NCBI RefSeq assembly: GCF_004295345.1
Contig: NZ_CP036200.1
Location: 3,597,501-3,661,500, forward strand
Source: Shewanella maritima
GTDB lineage: Bacteria > Pseudomonadota > Gammaproteobacteria > Enterobacterales > Shewanellaceae
Length of the DNA: 64,000 nt
Reading direction: 5' to 3'
Shown here: positions 48,327 through 59,400 of the stretch, in pieces
Numbering within the stretch: position 1 is the first letter of the stretch
How the letters are laid out: every line of letters begins with the position of its first letter
The notes under the pieces: generated by a model
Databases searched by the model: none
The model's input: only the letters and a program-made list of their open reading frames with translations
Told to the model about the DNA's origin: nothing
Made by a program: the position numbers and the translations under genes

Positions 48327-49016
48327 ATGATGCAACGCGCTTATGTGCTACATCATCGACCGTTTCGTGAGTCGAGCGTTATCGTTAATCTATTGGTTGA
48401 TGGTGTCGGCCGTGTCGATGCCATTACCCGCATTGGCAGTAAAAAACGCTCGATTAAAAGCATCTTGCAGCCATTCCAACCTCTGTTAGTTCAATTCTTA
48501 TATCAGCCTAAATCTTCTCAATCCAGCCTTAGAACCATCACCCAAATTGAGTCTGCCTCACTGCCGCTGCCGTTAGCTGGCAATGCACTTTATTCTGGCA
48601 TGTACCTCAATGAGCTGCTGGTTAGGCTTATTCAGGTAGAGCATCAGGCTGATACCTTGTTTGTGGCGTATCATCAAACCTTGATGAAGCTTGCCAGTGA
48701 GTTTGATGCCAATTTACTGCGCTATTTTGAAAAGCAGCTATTAAATGAGCTTGGCGCAATGCCGCAGCTTGAATATGACAGCCAAGGTGACAATATCTCA
48801 CCCGAGTGCTTTTATCGCTATTTGGATGAAACAGGCTTTATGCCTATCGCAGCGAAAAGTAAGCAAAGCTTTAAGGGAAACATGCTTTTGGCTTTAGCTG
48901 CAGATGAGCTTAATAATGAACAGCAAAACAGCGCTAAAGGCTTAATGCGCGGATTACTTGCGCCCTTGCTTGGTGATAAACCACTGCTGAGTCGCAAGCT
49001 ATTTGTCAGGTCGTAG
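48327..49016 (+). CDS. recO: DNA repair protein RecO
   Basis: 229 residues. An N-terminal OB fold (AYVLHHRPFRESSVIVNLLVDGVGRVDAITRIG) is followed by a helical domain with YSGMYLNELLVRLI. RecO loads RecA on gapped DNA with RecR. It follows era in the same direction after 26 bases, the common proteobacterial arrangement, so it is likely in the same transcript. The zinc-binding cysteines of some RecO proteins are absent, as in other gammaproteobacteria. Confidence 0.93.
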   Translation: MMQRAYVLHHRPFRESSVIVNLLVDGVGRVDAITRIGSKKRSIKSILQPFQPLLVQFLYQPKSSQSSLRTITQIESASLPLPLAGNALYSGMYLNELLVRLIQVEHQADTLFVAYHQTLMKLASEFDANLLRYFEKQLLNELGAMPQLEYDSQGDNISPECFYRYLDETGFMPIAAKSKQSFKGNMLLALAADELNNEQQNSAKGLMRGLLAPLLGDKPLLSRKLFVRS

Positions 49017-49130
49017 TTTTCATTAGCAGCTAAACCAAGCTTTAGCGCGCTTTATACTGCATAGTATTACAAGTACAATGCTGAGCATTCTCAATTTGTC
49101 AGTACCAAAAATAATCATAAGGAGCTGTGT

Positions 49131-49868
49131 GTGAGCGGCATTCTATTAGGTATTAATATCGACCACATTGCGACCCTACGTCAGGCTCGCGGAACTAACT
49201 ATCCTGATCCTATCCACGCTGCAGCTGTTGCTGAACACGCCGGCGCTGACGGTATCACTATTCACCTACGTGAAGACCGTCGTCATATTCAAGACCGCGA
49301 TGTATACCTGCTAGCCAAAACCTTAAAAACACGCATGAACTTTGAGTTTGCTGTGACTGAAGAGATGATTAACATTGCCTGTGAAGTTAAGCCTGCTTAC
49401 GCGTGTTTAGTGCCTGAAAAGCGTGAAGAACTCACTACTGAAGGCGGTTTAGATGTCGCCGGGCAGTTAGGCAAGATCACTGATGCAGTTAAACGACTTG
49501 CTGCAGAGGGCATTAAAGTTTCTTTGTTTATTGATGCTGACAAAACCCAGATTGATGCAGCGGTTGCCTCTGGTGCGCCTTACATCGAAATCCACACTGG
49601 CTGTTATGCCGACGCTGAAACCGATGCTGAGCAGCTAGAAGAGTTAAACCGTATTCGTGAAATGGCAACTTACGCTCATAGCAAAGGCTTGATTGTTAAT
49701 GCGGGTCACGGTTTGCATTATCATAACGTCAAAGCGATTGCGGCTATCCCTGAGCTATATGAGTTGAACATTGGTCATGCTGTTATTGCCCGCGCATCAA
49801 TTGATGGACTTGAGAAAGCCGTGCGCGATATGAAGCAGCTGATGCTTGAAGGTCGTCGAGGCGAATAA
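49131..49868 (+). CDS. pdxJ: pyridoxine 5'-phosphate synthase
   Basis: Makes pyridoxine 5'-phosphate from aminoacetone phosphate and deoxyxylulose phosphate; 245-residue TIM barrel. Recognised from [58 protein letters not shown] and [15 protein letters not shown] start at 49131 with AAGGAG about nine bases upstream. Its stop overlaps the acpS start by one base. Confidence 0.97.
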   Translation: MSGILLGINIDHIATLRQARGTNYPDPIHAAAVAEHAGADGITIHLREDRRHIQDRDVYLLAKTLKTRMNFEFAVTEEMINIACEVKPAYACLVPEKREELTTEGGLDVAGQLGKITDAVKRLAAEGIKVSLFIDADKTQIDAAVASGAPYIEIHTGCYADAETDAEQLEELNRIREMATYAHSKGLIVNAGHGLHYHNVKAIAAIPELYELNIGHAVIARASIDGLEKAVRDMKQLMLEGRRGE

Positions 49869-50248
49869 TGGCCATTGTTGGACTCGGCACCGATATTGTA
49901 GAAATCGAGCGGATCAAAACTCAACTTGAGCGCCATCCTGAGCGTCTTGCCAAGCGGGTGTTAACTGAAGCCGAGTTTGAAATTTTTAGCGGCTCGGCGA
50001 TGCCTGAGCGCTATTTAGCCAAGCGTTTTGCGGCAAAAGAGGCCGCAGCAAAAGCCCTAGGTACAGGCATTGGCCGCGGCGTGTCGTTTCAACATATTCA
50101 TATCAGCAATAATGAAGATGGTGCGCCTGTGCTTAAGTTTACCGACGGCGCTCTTGAAAGGCTTAGCTTGCTTGGTGGCAAAAGCGCGCACATTTCGATC
50201 GCTGATGAGCAAAGGTATGCAACGGCCACTGTGATTTTGGAGTCATAA
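49868..50248 (+). CDS. acpS: holo-acyl-carrier-protein synthase
   Basis: Transfers 4'-phosphopantetheine from CoA to acyl carrier protein. 126 residues, normal length. The magnesium-binding N-terminus is VGLGTDIVEIERIK, and the signature FAAKEAAAKALGTGIGRGVSF is intact. Coupled to pdxJ by a TAATG overlap and followed by a strong terminator. Confidence 0.96.
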   Translation: MAIVGLGTDIVEIERIKTQLERHPERLAKRVLTEAEFEIFSGSAMPERYLAKRFAAKEAAAKALGTGIGRGVSFQHIHISNNEDGAPVLKFTDGALERLSLLGGKSAHISIADEQRYATATVILES

Positions 50249-50285
50249 ACTTGCGGTGCAAGTGCTGCTATCAAAACATGTAATT

Positions 50286-50313
50286 AAAAATGGTGCCTGG
50301 TGGCACCATTTTT
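50286..50313 (+). terminator. terminator of the pdxJ-acpS operon
   Basis: Stem AAAAATGGTGCC with GGCACCATTTTT around a TGGT loop, ending in a T run. Confidence 0.92.
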
Positions 50314-50472
50314 TATGGGCTTTAAATTAAATAGCGCTTGCGGTAGATTAACAAGTCGATAACACAAGCCAGTAGCGCAAATTGCGTGGCACAAATTAAA
50401 GACTAGGTTTTGGCCAAATTACAAAAAATACCGACATCATAAAAATATAATAACGACAAAAGTGAGCCCATT

Positions 50473-51009
50473 ATGAAATCAGCTATCGAGCAGCTTTCGA
50501 CCTACAAAAGCGTCCATTTAAACCCTAAAAATATCCGTACCCACTTTTTTGGTGTACCGATGATCATCTGGTCTATTTTCGTGTTGCTTGGCTGCGTACG
50601 TTTTGCGTTTGCCGATGTTGAAGTCAGTGTGGCGAGCGTGTTCATGATGATAGTACTGGTGTACTATTTTGCTTTGCACGCTAAGTTGGCTATTGGGCTT
50701 ACCTTATTTATTCTGCCTGTGTTATATACATCTGACTGGGTGGCAACCAGCACCGAGTCTCCAATATTGATTGCCGTTAGCGTATTTGTTGTGGGTTGGG
50801 CTATTCAGTTTCTCGGTCACAAATATGAGAAAGCCAAGCCTGCGTTTATCGATGATTTAAATCAGTTATTAATTGGGCCATTTTTCTTAATGGCAGAAGT
50901 GTACTTTATGCTGGGTTGGTTAAAGCAGTTAGAGCACGATATTACACCGATAGCGCGAGATAAGCGTCGCGCCTTAGAAGCTAAGCGCCGTGAGCAAGCA
51001 AACGCTTAA
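50473..51009 (+). CDS. Mpo1/DUF962 family membrane protein
   Basis: 178 residues with four hydrophobic segments. It has the DUF962 signatures YKSVHLNPKNIRTHFFGVPMII at the N-terminus and WAIQFLGHKYEKAKPAF in the middle; the conserved His residues there would bind iron. Yeast Mpo1 of this family is an iron dioxygenase in 2-hydroxy fatty-acid alpha-oxidation; the bacterial role is unproven. Monocistronic, ending at the bidirectional terminator 51056-51094. Confidence 0.8.
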   Translation: MKSAIEQLSTYKSVHLNPKNIRTHFFGVPMIIWSIFVLLGCVRFAFADVEVSVASVFMMIVLVYYFALHAKLAIGLTLFILPVLYTSDWVATSTESPILIAVSVFVVGWAIQFLGHKYEKAKPAFIDDLNQLLIGPFFLMAEVYFMLGWLKQLEHDITPIARDKRRALEAKRREQANA

Positions 51010-51055
51010 GATTATTTGGGTAAATTGACAAACAATTAGGCGTTTCACTGCTCAC

Positions 51056-51094
51056 AAAAAATGTCGCTTCGGTTAAGCCGTAGCGACATTTTTT
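51056..51094. terminator. bidirectional terminator
   Basis: Perfect 13-bp inverted repeat AAAAAATGTCGCT (51056-51068) and AGCGACATTTTTT (51082-51094) with an inner CGG/CCG stem. T runs on both strands serve the convergent DUF962 and CorC-type genes. Confidence 0.92.
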
Positions 51095-51151
51095 ATGAGC
51101 AGCTTTAGCAATGGTTAAGGATACATTTGAGTTGCAATGAGTTGTCTGCTT

Positions 51152-52429
51152 TTATGTCAGCTTATTTACAACCTTAACTGTCTTAACCATGTTATCCGCC
51201 ACATCAACAACTTCTAACGGATAGCCTGCGATCATCAGACTGGTATGGGCGCTAGGGATGTCTTCAAGGTGCTCAATGATCAGCCCGTTAAGCGTTTTCG
51301 GACCATCAGTTGGGAAATCCCAATCCATCTCTTTGTTAAGCTCGCGAATATTAATCGTGGCATCTATAAGATAGCTACCGTCTTTTTGCGCATTAATCTC
51401 ATCACTCGGTGCAGGTAGCATTGAAGTAGTGAAGTCTCCGACAATCTCTTCAAGAATATCCTCTAAGGTCACTAGACCTTGAATGTCACCATACTCGTCA
51501 ACCACCAAGCCAATACGGGTTTTGTTGAGCTGGAAGTTAGCCAGTTGAGTGTTAAGCGGCGTCCCTTCAGGGATAAAGTACAGCTCCTTGAGCGCGCGTA
51601 CTAGGGTGGCTTTACTAAAGTCTTCTTTAGATTGCAGCCTTAAGGCATCACGCAGATGAATAAAGCCTACTGCATCATCAATATTGTCGCGATAAACCAG
51701 CACCCGAGTGTGTGGGCTTTGAATGACTTGCTTGTTGATTTGCTTAAAGTCGTCATTGATGTTGATGGCGTAGATGTCACTGCGAGCAATCATCACATCT
51801 TCTACCGTGACTTTTTCTAAATCCAGAATAGATAACAGCATGTCCTGGTGACGCTGTGGTATGAGTGCGCCAGCTTCATGTACGACGGTGCGCAGTTCTT
51901 CTTGGCTAAGGGCATCATCGCTTTTAACGTTATGAATACCAAGTAACTTTAACAACACGCCAGTAATGTGATTGAGCAGTTTAACTAATGGGGCGAGCAG
52001 GAGTGACAACCATTTGAGGACGAAGCTTGATGGAAACGCTATACGCTCTGGATGCACCGCAGCATAGGTTTTAGGGGTAACTTCAGCAAAAATGAGGATA
52101 ACTACGGTGAGCACCGCAGTGATAATCGCGACACTTGCTGCTTCATCAATATTAAAACCACTCAAAATGCGCATGCCAACAATGGTAGCGATTGCTGATG
52201 CGAGAATATTAACCAGGTTGTTGCCAATCAAAATAAGCCCAATCAGCCTGTCTGGACGCTCTAGCATTTTGGCGCTGCGTTTAGCAGCCTTGTTACCTGC
52301 AGATGCAAGATGACGTAAGCGGTAACGGTTTAGCGACATCATTGCGGTTTCAGAGCCCGAAAAGTACGCTGAAATAACGATTAAAATAAACAGGAATATC
52401 AGCAGTGCACTGGTCGATATTTCGTCCAA
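51152..52429 (-). CDS. CNNM/CorC-type transporter (DUF21-CBS-CorC)
   Basis: 425 residues: an N-terminal DUF21 membrane domain with four helices (FLFILIVISAYFSGSETAMMSLNRYRLRHLA), a pair of CBS domains (VTVEDVMIARSDIYAI … LVVDEYGDIQGLVTLEDILEEIVGDF) and a C-terminal CorC/HlyC domain (INIRELNKEMDWDFP). Relatives transport magnesium or protect against cobalt. TTG start at 52429 with GGAG seven bases before it. Divergent arrangement with ffh is conserved in the region. Confidence 0.9.
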   Translation of the reverse strand: MDEISTSALLIFLFILIVISAYFSGSETAMMSLNRYRLRHLASAGNKAAKRSAKMLERPDRLIGLILIGNNLVNILASAIATIVGMRILSGFNIDEAASVAIITAVLTVVILIFAEVTPKTYAAVHPERIAFPSSFVLKWLSLLLAPLVKLLNHITGVLLKLLGIHNVKSDDALSQEELRTVVHEAGALIPQRHQDMLLSILDLEKVTVEDVMIARSDIYAININDDFKQINKQVIQSPHTRVLVYRDNIDDAVGFIHLRDALRLQSKEDFSKATLVRALKELYFIPEGTPLNTQLANFQLNKTRIGLVVDEYGDIQGLVTLEDILEEIVGDFTTSMLPAPSDEINAQKDGSYLIDATINIRELNKEMDWDFPTDGPKTLNGLIIEHLEDIPSAHTSLMIAGYPLEVVDVADNMVKTVKVVNKLT

Positions 52430-52578
52430 AAAGGGGCTCCAGGTTTTTGTGCTAATTGGGTTAACAAAGTGCTTTAGTTAACAAAATGTCGTTCGTAAAC
52501 GCCCATTATTAAGTAACACGACTTGGTGTCAAGTGAATGGGGCGATTTTCATGAACGGAAAACCGACCCCAAGAAAGA

Positions 52579-53367
52579 TTAGCTGATGATCAACTCTTTA
52601 ACGACGCGGGCGCCAAAGTAGCCAAGAGAAAGTAAAAATGACCCTGATAAGCTGTAAATTACCGCGGTGCGAATACGGCAGCCAACCGTGTATTGCTGCC
52701 ATAACATGGCGCCATAAACAAACCACGCGGCTATTGATAATATTGCTTTGTGGCCCTTGCCGTCGGCAAACATGTCTTCTAGGAATATAAAGCCAGTTGC
52801 AAGTGACAAACTAAGCAGCACAAAGCCAATTAAAATCAAATGATAAAGCTGCTTTTCAACCGTCATCAGTGGCGGCATTGCTGGGCTCATCATGGCTTTT
52901 TTGTCTTTTAATTTCTTTTGGATCAAATAAAGCTGAATAGCGTACAGGGCGGCAATCATCAAAGCACTGTAGGCCATTAGCGATAAGATGATATGGCCTA
53001 GTATCTCAGGCTTGTCTGCAAGCGGCGCGATAATGTGCGAAGGCAGCAGCCATAAAATCGGCACTGAAATAATTGAGCAGGCATACACTACCGGTAGCAC
53101 GATAATTACTTTCAGGCGTGACAGCGTTAGCGTAAATGACAGCGCAATAATCCAGTTAACCAGAGATATCACGTTAGTCAGGCTGTAGTTTTGTCCTTCT
53201 TGCGTGAAAATCGCGTAGTAAAGTGCAAATCCGTGCAATCCAACCGCTATTGCAGATACGCCAGTCACCAAGGTGCGATTTGGGCCGTCTACATGGAACA
53301 GACGACTGGTAACAAGCAGCAGTGCAACGCAATATAACAACATGGCTGCAGTTGAAAAAATAACCAT
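52579..53367 (-). CDS. CcsA/YpjD-like cytochrome c assembly membrane protein
   Basis: 262 residues with about eight transmembrane helices, of the CcmC/CcsA/HemX-like superfamily that handles haem in the membrane. Typical segments: GHIILSLMAYSALMIAALYAIQLYLIQ and LSIAAWFVYGAMLWQQYTVGCR. In this family one His per loop can bind haem; a His is present near GHIILSL. ATG 53367 is preferred to TTG 53376 because AAGG then sits nine bases away. Its place divergent from ffh is shared with enterobacteria (ypjD). Confidence 0.82.
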   Translation of the reverse strand: MVIFSTAAMLLYCVALLLVTSRLFHVDGPNRTLVTGVSAIAVGLHGFALYYAIFTQEGQNYSLTNVISLVNWIIALSFTLTLSRLKVIIVLPVVYACSIISVPILWLLPSHIIAPLADKPEILGHIILSLMAYSALMIAALYAIQLYLIQKKLKDKKAMMSPAMPPLMTVEKQLYHLILIGFVLLSLSLATGFIFLEDMFADGKGHKAILSIAAWFVYGAMLWQQYTVGCRIRTAVIYSLSGSFLLSLGYFGARVVKELIIS

Positions 53368-53582
53368 TTGCTTCAACCTTTTAACGAAGTCTAAGTTTGT
53401 CTCTGATAGAGAATAAACTAAACGAGAATTATTCCATAGAGTAACATGATTCCCCCTTGGTTGGCAGTGACCTAAGACGCATAATTTAACTGTAGTGGTC
53501 GCATTTTTTTAATTTAAATCGTTAAAGCAGCAAATAGGAAACGATTGCCAAGGGCAATACTCGCATCTAGGCATACTTTGGG

Positions 53583-53588
53583 TATAAT
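53583..53588 (+). promoter_or_regulatory. -10 element of ffh promoter
   Basis: A consensus TATAAT at 53583-53588 lies 38 bases upstream of the ffh start. I see no good -35 hexamer at 17 bases, so the promoter may depend on an activator or on upstream TG contacts. Confidence 0.45.
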
Positions 53589-53626
53589 AGCCGCCATTAT
53601 GAGTGGCTAAAGGTATAGCGCTAACC

Positions 53627-55000
53627 ATGTTTGAGAATTTATCTGACAGATTATCCCGTACCCTGAAAAATATCAGTGGTCGTGGTCGTCTCACCGAAGA
53701 CAATATTAAAGAGACCCTACGCGAAGTGCGCATGGCGCTACTTGAGGCTGACGTTGCCTTACCAGTGGTGCGTGAGTTTGTTAACAGTGTAAAAGAACGC
53801 GCTGTTGGTCAAGAAGTCGCTAAAAGCCTAAGCCCGGGTCAAGCATTTATCAAAATCGTTCAAGCCGAGCTTGAGCGCGCAATGGGTGAGTCTAACGAAG
53901 CATTAGATTTAGCTGCAACGCCACCAGCAGTGATTATGATGGCGGGTCTGCAAGGTGCGGGTAAAACAACCTCTGTCGCTAAGCTAAGTAAACTGCTACG
54001 TGAGCGTCACAAGAAGTCTGTATTGGTTGTCAGCGCCGACGTATACCGCCCAGCGGCGATTAAGCAGCTAGAAACCCTGGCTACTGAAGTCGAAGTTGAG
54101 TTCTTCCCATCAGATGTAAGCCAAAAGCCAGTTGATATTGCCAATGCAGCAATTGCTCACGCTAAGCTTAAATTCATCGATGTAGTGATTGTCGATACCG
54201 CAGGTCGCCTGCACGTTGACGATGCCATGATGGATGAGATTAAAGACCTTCATAGCGCAGTTAACCCAGTTGAGACCTTATTTGTCGTTGATGCGATGAC
54301 AGGTCAAGATGCTGCTAACACCGCTAAAGCCTTTAACGAAGCACTGCCGCTTACTGGTGTGGTGCTAACCAAGGTTGATGGTGATGCTCGTGGTGGTGCC
54401 GCGTTATCTATCCGTAACATTACAGGTAAACCAATTAAGTTCTTGGGTGTAGGTGAGAAAACCGACGCGCTTGAGCCGTTCCATCCTGATCGTATTGCAT
54501 CACGCATCCTAGGTATGGGTGATGTGCTGTCATTAATCGAAGAAGTAGAACGCGGCGTCGATAAAGACAAAGCCATGAAGCTTGCTTCTAAGGTTAAAAA
54601 AGGCGGTTCATTTGATTTAGAAGACTTTCGTGAGCAGCTGCAGCAAATGAAAAACATGGGCGGCATGATGAACATGATTGAAAAGCTGCCAGGGGTAGGT
54701 CAATTGCCACCTGAAGCACTTGCTCAAGTGCAAGACGGTAAGATGACCAAGCAAATGGAAGCTATCATCAACTCAATGACGCCTGCTGAGCGTCAACGCC
54801 CTGATATCATTAAAGGCTCGCGTAAGCGTCGTATTGCGAATGGTTCAGGTACGCAGATTCAAGATGTAAACCGCTTGCTTAAGCAATTTACCCAAATGCA
54901 GAAAATGATGAAAAAGATGTCGGGTAAAGGCGGCATGAAGAAGATGATGCGCGGTATGGGTGGCATGTTACCACCAGGCATGAAATTCCCTGGTCGTTAA
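53627..55000 (+). CDS. ffh: signal recognition particle protein Ffh
   Basis: GTPase that binds signal sequences together with 4.5S RNA and FtsY. 457 residues: N domain MFENLSDRLSRTLKNISGRG, G1 GLQGAGKTTSVAKLS, G3 DTAGRL, G4 TKVDGDARGG, and a methionine-rich M domain (MQKMMKKMSGKGGMKKMMRGMGGM). ATG 53627 gives the exact family N-terminus; the frame open to 53603 does not. Followed by terminator 55027-55054. Confidence 0.97.
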   Translation: MFENLSDRLSRTLKNISGRGRLTEDNIKETLREVRMALLEADVALPVVREFVNSVKERAVGQEVAKSLSPGQAFIKIVQAELERAMGESNEALDLAATPPAVIMMAGLQGAGKTTSVAKLSKLLRERHKKSVLVVSADVYRPAAIKQLETLATEVEVEFFPSDVSQKPVDIANAAIAHAKLKFIDVVIVDTAGRLHVDDAMMDEIKDLHSAVNPVETLFVVDAMTGQDAANTAKAFNEALPLTGVVLTKVDGDARGGAALSIRNITGKPIKFLGVGEKTDALEPFHPDRIASRILGMGDVLSLIEEVERGVDKDKAMKLASKVKKGGSFDLEDFREQLQQMKNMGGMMNMIEKLPGVGQLPPEALAQVQDGKMTKQMEAIINSMTPAERQRPDIIKGSRKRRIANGSGTQIQDVNRLLKQFTQMQKMMKKMSGKGGMKKMMRGMGGMLPPGMKFPGR

Positions 55001-55026
55001 AAGTCGTCATCAATGAGATATCTAGA

Positions 55027-55054
55027 AAGCCCAAGCACTAACTTGGGCTTTTTT
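55027..55054 (+). terminator. terminator of ffh
   Basis: Perfect 9-bp stem AAGCCCAAG (55027-55035) with CTTGGGCTT (55042-55050), then T run. Confidence 0.93.
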
Positions 55055-55219
55055 ATTGGCTGAAAAAACGTTGTTGTGATGAGTATGTATTTTTTGTTTG
55101 CTGCTATGTTAAATTAACACTTACACTTTGAGCATAATTAAAGATAACTAATTGTTTTTTATCAGACGGTTTTGTCTCATCTCTCGCCTTTAGAATAATG
55201 GATTTTTTGGGGTGTATTC

Positions 55220-56431
55220 ATGGTTAAAATCCTAAGAAAACGTTTGTTCGTTTTTGTATCGCTCATTGCTCTCCTTGGTTGTGAAAAACCAGAACCGAAA
55301 ATTACCCCAAAACTTGTCGTGGTTGAAAAAGCTGCCTCTGCAACCGTGCCACTTTATGGCAACTATATCGGTGTGACGCAAGCGTCACTTGATGTGGAAG
55401 TTAGAGCTAGAATTAATGGTTTCGTTGAAGACAAGAGCTTTATTGAAGGTAGTGCCGTTCAAGAGGGGACACTACTTTATCAAATTGATAATCGTCCTTA
55501 CCTTGCGGTGGTTAACCGTCTTAAAGCCAACGTTGAATCCCAGCAATCTGCATTAGATAAAGCTAGGCGTGATGTAGAGCGCTTAAAACCTCTTTATGAA
55601 CAAGACGCAACCAGCCAGTTGGACTTTGACAATGCTTTATCTGTGTTATCTCAGGCCAAATCAAGCTTAGCTGCCAGTAAAGCTGAGCTAGAAGAAGCGC
55701 AACTTGAGCTCAGTTATACCGAAATTAAGTCACCTATTTCCGGTTTGGTGAGTCGTTCTGAAGTTGATATCGGCGCACTAGTCGGCAGCAATGGACAATC
55801 TTTATTGACCCGAGTAAAGCAAGTTGACCCTATTTATGTCACTTTCAATATGTCTGCGCTAGATTATTTAAATGCGCGGCGCAGAATGACGAGTTATTCA
55901 AAACAGAAGGAAGCCGAGGAAGAAGGTAAGGCTGTAGAAGGGTTTGTGACAATAACCTTACCTGATAATACTGAGTATCCTTATTTAGGAGATGTGCGTT
56001 TTACGGACCCATCGGTCAATCCAGAAACCGGTACGTTTCAAGTTCGTGCTGAACTTCCTAATCCCAACAAAGAATTGCTACCTGGGCAATATACCAATGT
56101 TCGTATCAAGCTCACTGAGATCAACAATGCTGTCGTCATTCCACAACAAGCAACCCAAGTTGAACAAGGTGGTGTGTATGTCATGGTGGTGTTGCCAGAT
56201 AATAAAGTTGAGCGCCGTTTTATCGTAATAGAGCATCAAGGCAAAATGGGGGTGGTGGTTAAAAGTGGCCTACGAGCAGGCGAGGCAGTCATAGTAGAAG
56301 GCATGCACAGAGTGCGTCATGGTCAGTTAGCTGAGCCACTTTCTCGTGAAGAGTATGAACAGCGAGAAGATAAAATTTTGAAGGAGCAGGCACTTAAGCA
56401 ACAGGCATTAGAACAAGAACAGGAGCAATAA
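55220..56431 (+). CDS. RND efflux adaptor lipoprotein (second system)
   Basis: 403-residue membrane-fusion lipoprotein of the AcrA/MexA type. Lipobox at VSLIALLGCEKP (modified Cys near residue 21). Lipoyl halves at DKSFIEGSAVQEGTLLYQIDNRPYL and YTEIKSPISGLVSRSEVDIGALVG flank a coiled-coil hairpin; beta-barrel and membrane-proximal domains follow; the C-terminus is a long Glu/Gln-rich tail. First gene of a three-gene tripartite pump operon set between ffh and rpsP. Confidence 0.92.
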   Translation: MVKILRKRLFVFVSLIALLGCEKPEPKITPKLVVVEKAASATVPLYGNYIGVTQASLDVEVRARINGFVEDKSFIEGSAVQEGTLLYQIDNRPYLAVVNRLKANVESQQSALDKARRDVERLKPLYEQDATSQLDFDNALSVLSQAKSSLAASKAELEEAQLELSYTEIKSPISGLVSRSEVDIGALVGSNGQSLLTRVKQVDPIYVTFNMSALDYLNARRRMTSYSKQKEAEEEGKAVEGFVTITLPDNTEYPYLGDVRFTDPSVNPETGTFQVRAELPNPNKELLPGQYTNVRIKLTEINNAVVIPQQATQVEQGGVYVMVVLPDNKVERRFIVIEHQGKMGVVVKSGLRAGEAVIVEGMHRVRHGQLAEPLSREEYEQREDKILKEQALKQQALEQEQEQ

Positions 56432-56433
56432 CC

Positions 56434-59400
56434 ATGGCGCAATTCTTTGTGACTCGGCCGGTCTATGCTTGTGTTATATCAATTGTGATTGTACTGGTCG
56501 GCTTAATTTCTATGTTTAAGCTGCCAATTGATCAATACCCCTATATTACTCCGCCGCAAGTTAAAGTCTCTGCTTCTTACCCTGGGGCAACCTCAACTAC
56601 CGCAGCCGAATCTGTAGCGACACCATTGGAGCAAGAGCTCAATGGCTTGCCCAATATGATTTACATGAGTTCTAAAAGTACTAATTCAGGAAGTGCAAAT
56701 GTCACCATTACCTTTGATGTTGGTACTAACCCTGATTTAGCGGCTGTAGATGTACAAAACTCGACTCAGCAGGCAACAGGCAGTTTACCGATTGATGTAC
56801 AAAATGACGGCGTATCAGTTTCAAAAGAGGCGTCTGTAGAATTATTAAAACTGGCATTAACCTCTGAAGACGATCGTTATGACGAAATTTATTTAAGTAA
56901 CTACGGCACGATCAATATTGAGGCTGCACTGAAGCGTATTCCCGGCGTTGGACGGGTACGTAATACCGGTGCGCGAAGTTACTCTATGCGAGTTTGGTTA
57001 CAGCCAGATGTGATGGCGGGTTATGGGCTAACTACCACCGATGTTATTAATGCAATTAAAGCACAAAATAAAGAATCCCCTGCCGGCTCTATTGGTTCTC
57101 AACCAAATTCTGAATCATTAAGCATGACACTCCCTATCACTGCTGCCGGGCGAATGAGCAGCGTGCCACAGTTTAACGAAATCATCGTCCGCGCGAACAG
57201 TGATGGCTCAATTGTGCGCCTACGTGATATAGCTCGAATAGAGCTAGGCTCGTCTGCATATACCTTACAATCTCAATTAAATGGTGCCAATGCGACCATT
57301 CTTCAGGTGTATTTGTTACCAGGAGCTAATGCGCTTGAAGTCACTAAAAATGTCAAAGTTGAGATGGCCAAGTTGGCAGAGAAATTCCCTCAAGGTATGA
57401 ATTGGGAGGTGTTTTTTGATGCATCCATTTTTATTGAAAACTCGATTGATGAAGTTGTAAAAACACTTATCGAAGCACTCGTACTGGTTATTCTAGTCGT
57501 TTATTTATTTTTGCAAAACGTTAGGGCAACACTCATTCCTGCGATTGCAGTACCAGTATCTTTAATTGGTACGTTAGCGGCCATGTTAGCGTTCGGTTTT
57601 ACCATTAACACCGTGAGTTTACTGGCTCTAGTACTGGCCATTGGTATTGTGGTTGACGATGCGATTGTGGTGGTTGAAAACGTTGAGCGGTTAATGAATG
57701 AGAAAGGGTTAAGCTCGGTTAAAGCCACTCAAGTTGCGATGAAGGAACTTTCAGGCGCATTGATCGCAACGAGCTTAGTGTTGGCTGCAGTGTTTGTGCC
57801 AGTATCCTTTTTGGCTGGGATAACTGGCATCATGTATCGCGAATTTGCCATTGCGATTACTGTAGCTGTATTGATTTCCACTGTGGTTGCGTTGACGTTG
57901 TCGCCGGCGCTATGTGCGTTGTTATTAAAACCAGGTGATACGCCTACTCGCGGCTTTTTTAAGTGGATGAATGACAAGCTGGACATCTGCACCAATAAAT
58001 ATGTAGCACTGGTGTCATTAACCACACGTCATGCTAAACGCAGTTATCTGCTATTCATTGTAATGGTCGGCGGCGTGTATTTGATTATGTCTAACTTACC
58101 TTCAAGCTTCATGCCTGATGAAGACCAAGGGAGATTCTTTATTGATATGACCCTACCTGATGGGGCAACGGTTAATCGATCACAAGCTATTTTGAAAAAA
58201 GCAGAAGAGAAAGTGCTTGCTCATCCAGCAGTGGCTTATTCATTTACCTTGGCCGGGGAGAATCGACGTTCTGGTTCGAATCAGGCTAATGGTCAATTTG
58301 AAGTCATCCTCAAACCTTGGGCTGAAAGGGTAGAGACAGATGCGACAGTTCAAAGCGTCATGCGAGACATCAATACTTCGTTGTTAGATGTTTTAGAAGC
58401 TGAGTTCAATTTATATTTGCCCTCGGCTGTTCCTGGGCTCGGAAACGGATCGGGTGTGGAGATGGAGCTACAAGATACATCCGGCACCAATTTTAAAGGC
58501 TTAATGGAAACGGCTGATGAGCTTGTAGAACGACTAAAGTTACAACCGGAAATTGCCACAGCTAGCTTATCATTGCAGAGTGCGATTCCACAGCTGCACC
58601 TAACTGTTGATGAAGCTAAAGCCATGGCTATCGGGGTGAGTGTTGCCGATATCTACAGCACTATTCGTACCTTTACAGACTCATCCACTGTGAATGATTT
58701 CAACTTATTTGGTCGAGTATACCGAGTAAAAGTACAAGCAGAAGAGGAATACAGGCAGTTTCCTGAGCAGATAAAAGATTACTATGTACGCTCATCGACA
58801 GGCGCTATGGTTCCTATTGGTGTTTTGGCGAAATATGACTATTCGGTGGGACCAGCAGCAGTAACACATTACAATTTATTTAGCAGTGCATCTGTCAATG
58901 TGACCCCAGCAAGAGGGTACGCGTCTGGTGATGTGATTAAAGCGATTGAGCGTGTTGCTAAACCCATTTTACCTAATGAATTTAGTTATGAATGGACGGG
59001 CATAACTTATCAAGAAGTGCAGTCGGCTAATCAAACGAGCATTGCCGTTGCCTTAGCTATGGTGTTTGTTTTTCTTTTCCTAGCTGCGCTCTATGAGAGC
59101 TGGACGATTCCTATCGCTGTATTGCTGATAGCGCCAATAGCGATGTTAGGCGCAGCACTAGGTACTTGGGCAAGTGGAATGGAAAGTAACTTATTTTTCC
59201 AAGTGGCGTTTATTGCACTTATAGGTATGGCAGCAAAGAACTCCATTTTAATTGTTGAGTTTGCCAACCAGTTACATAAACAAGGCAAGACACGCCTTGA
59301 GGCGGCTTTGGAAGCTGCTAATATGCGCTTTCGCCCAATTTTAATGACATCTATGGCATTTATTTTAGGGGTGCTTCCACTGGTATTGTCAGTGGGGCCA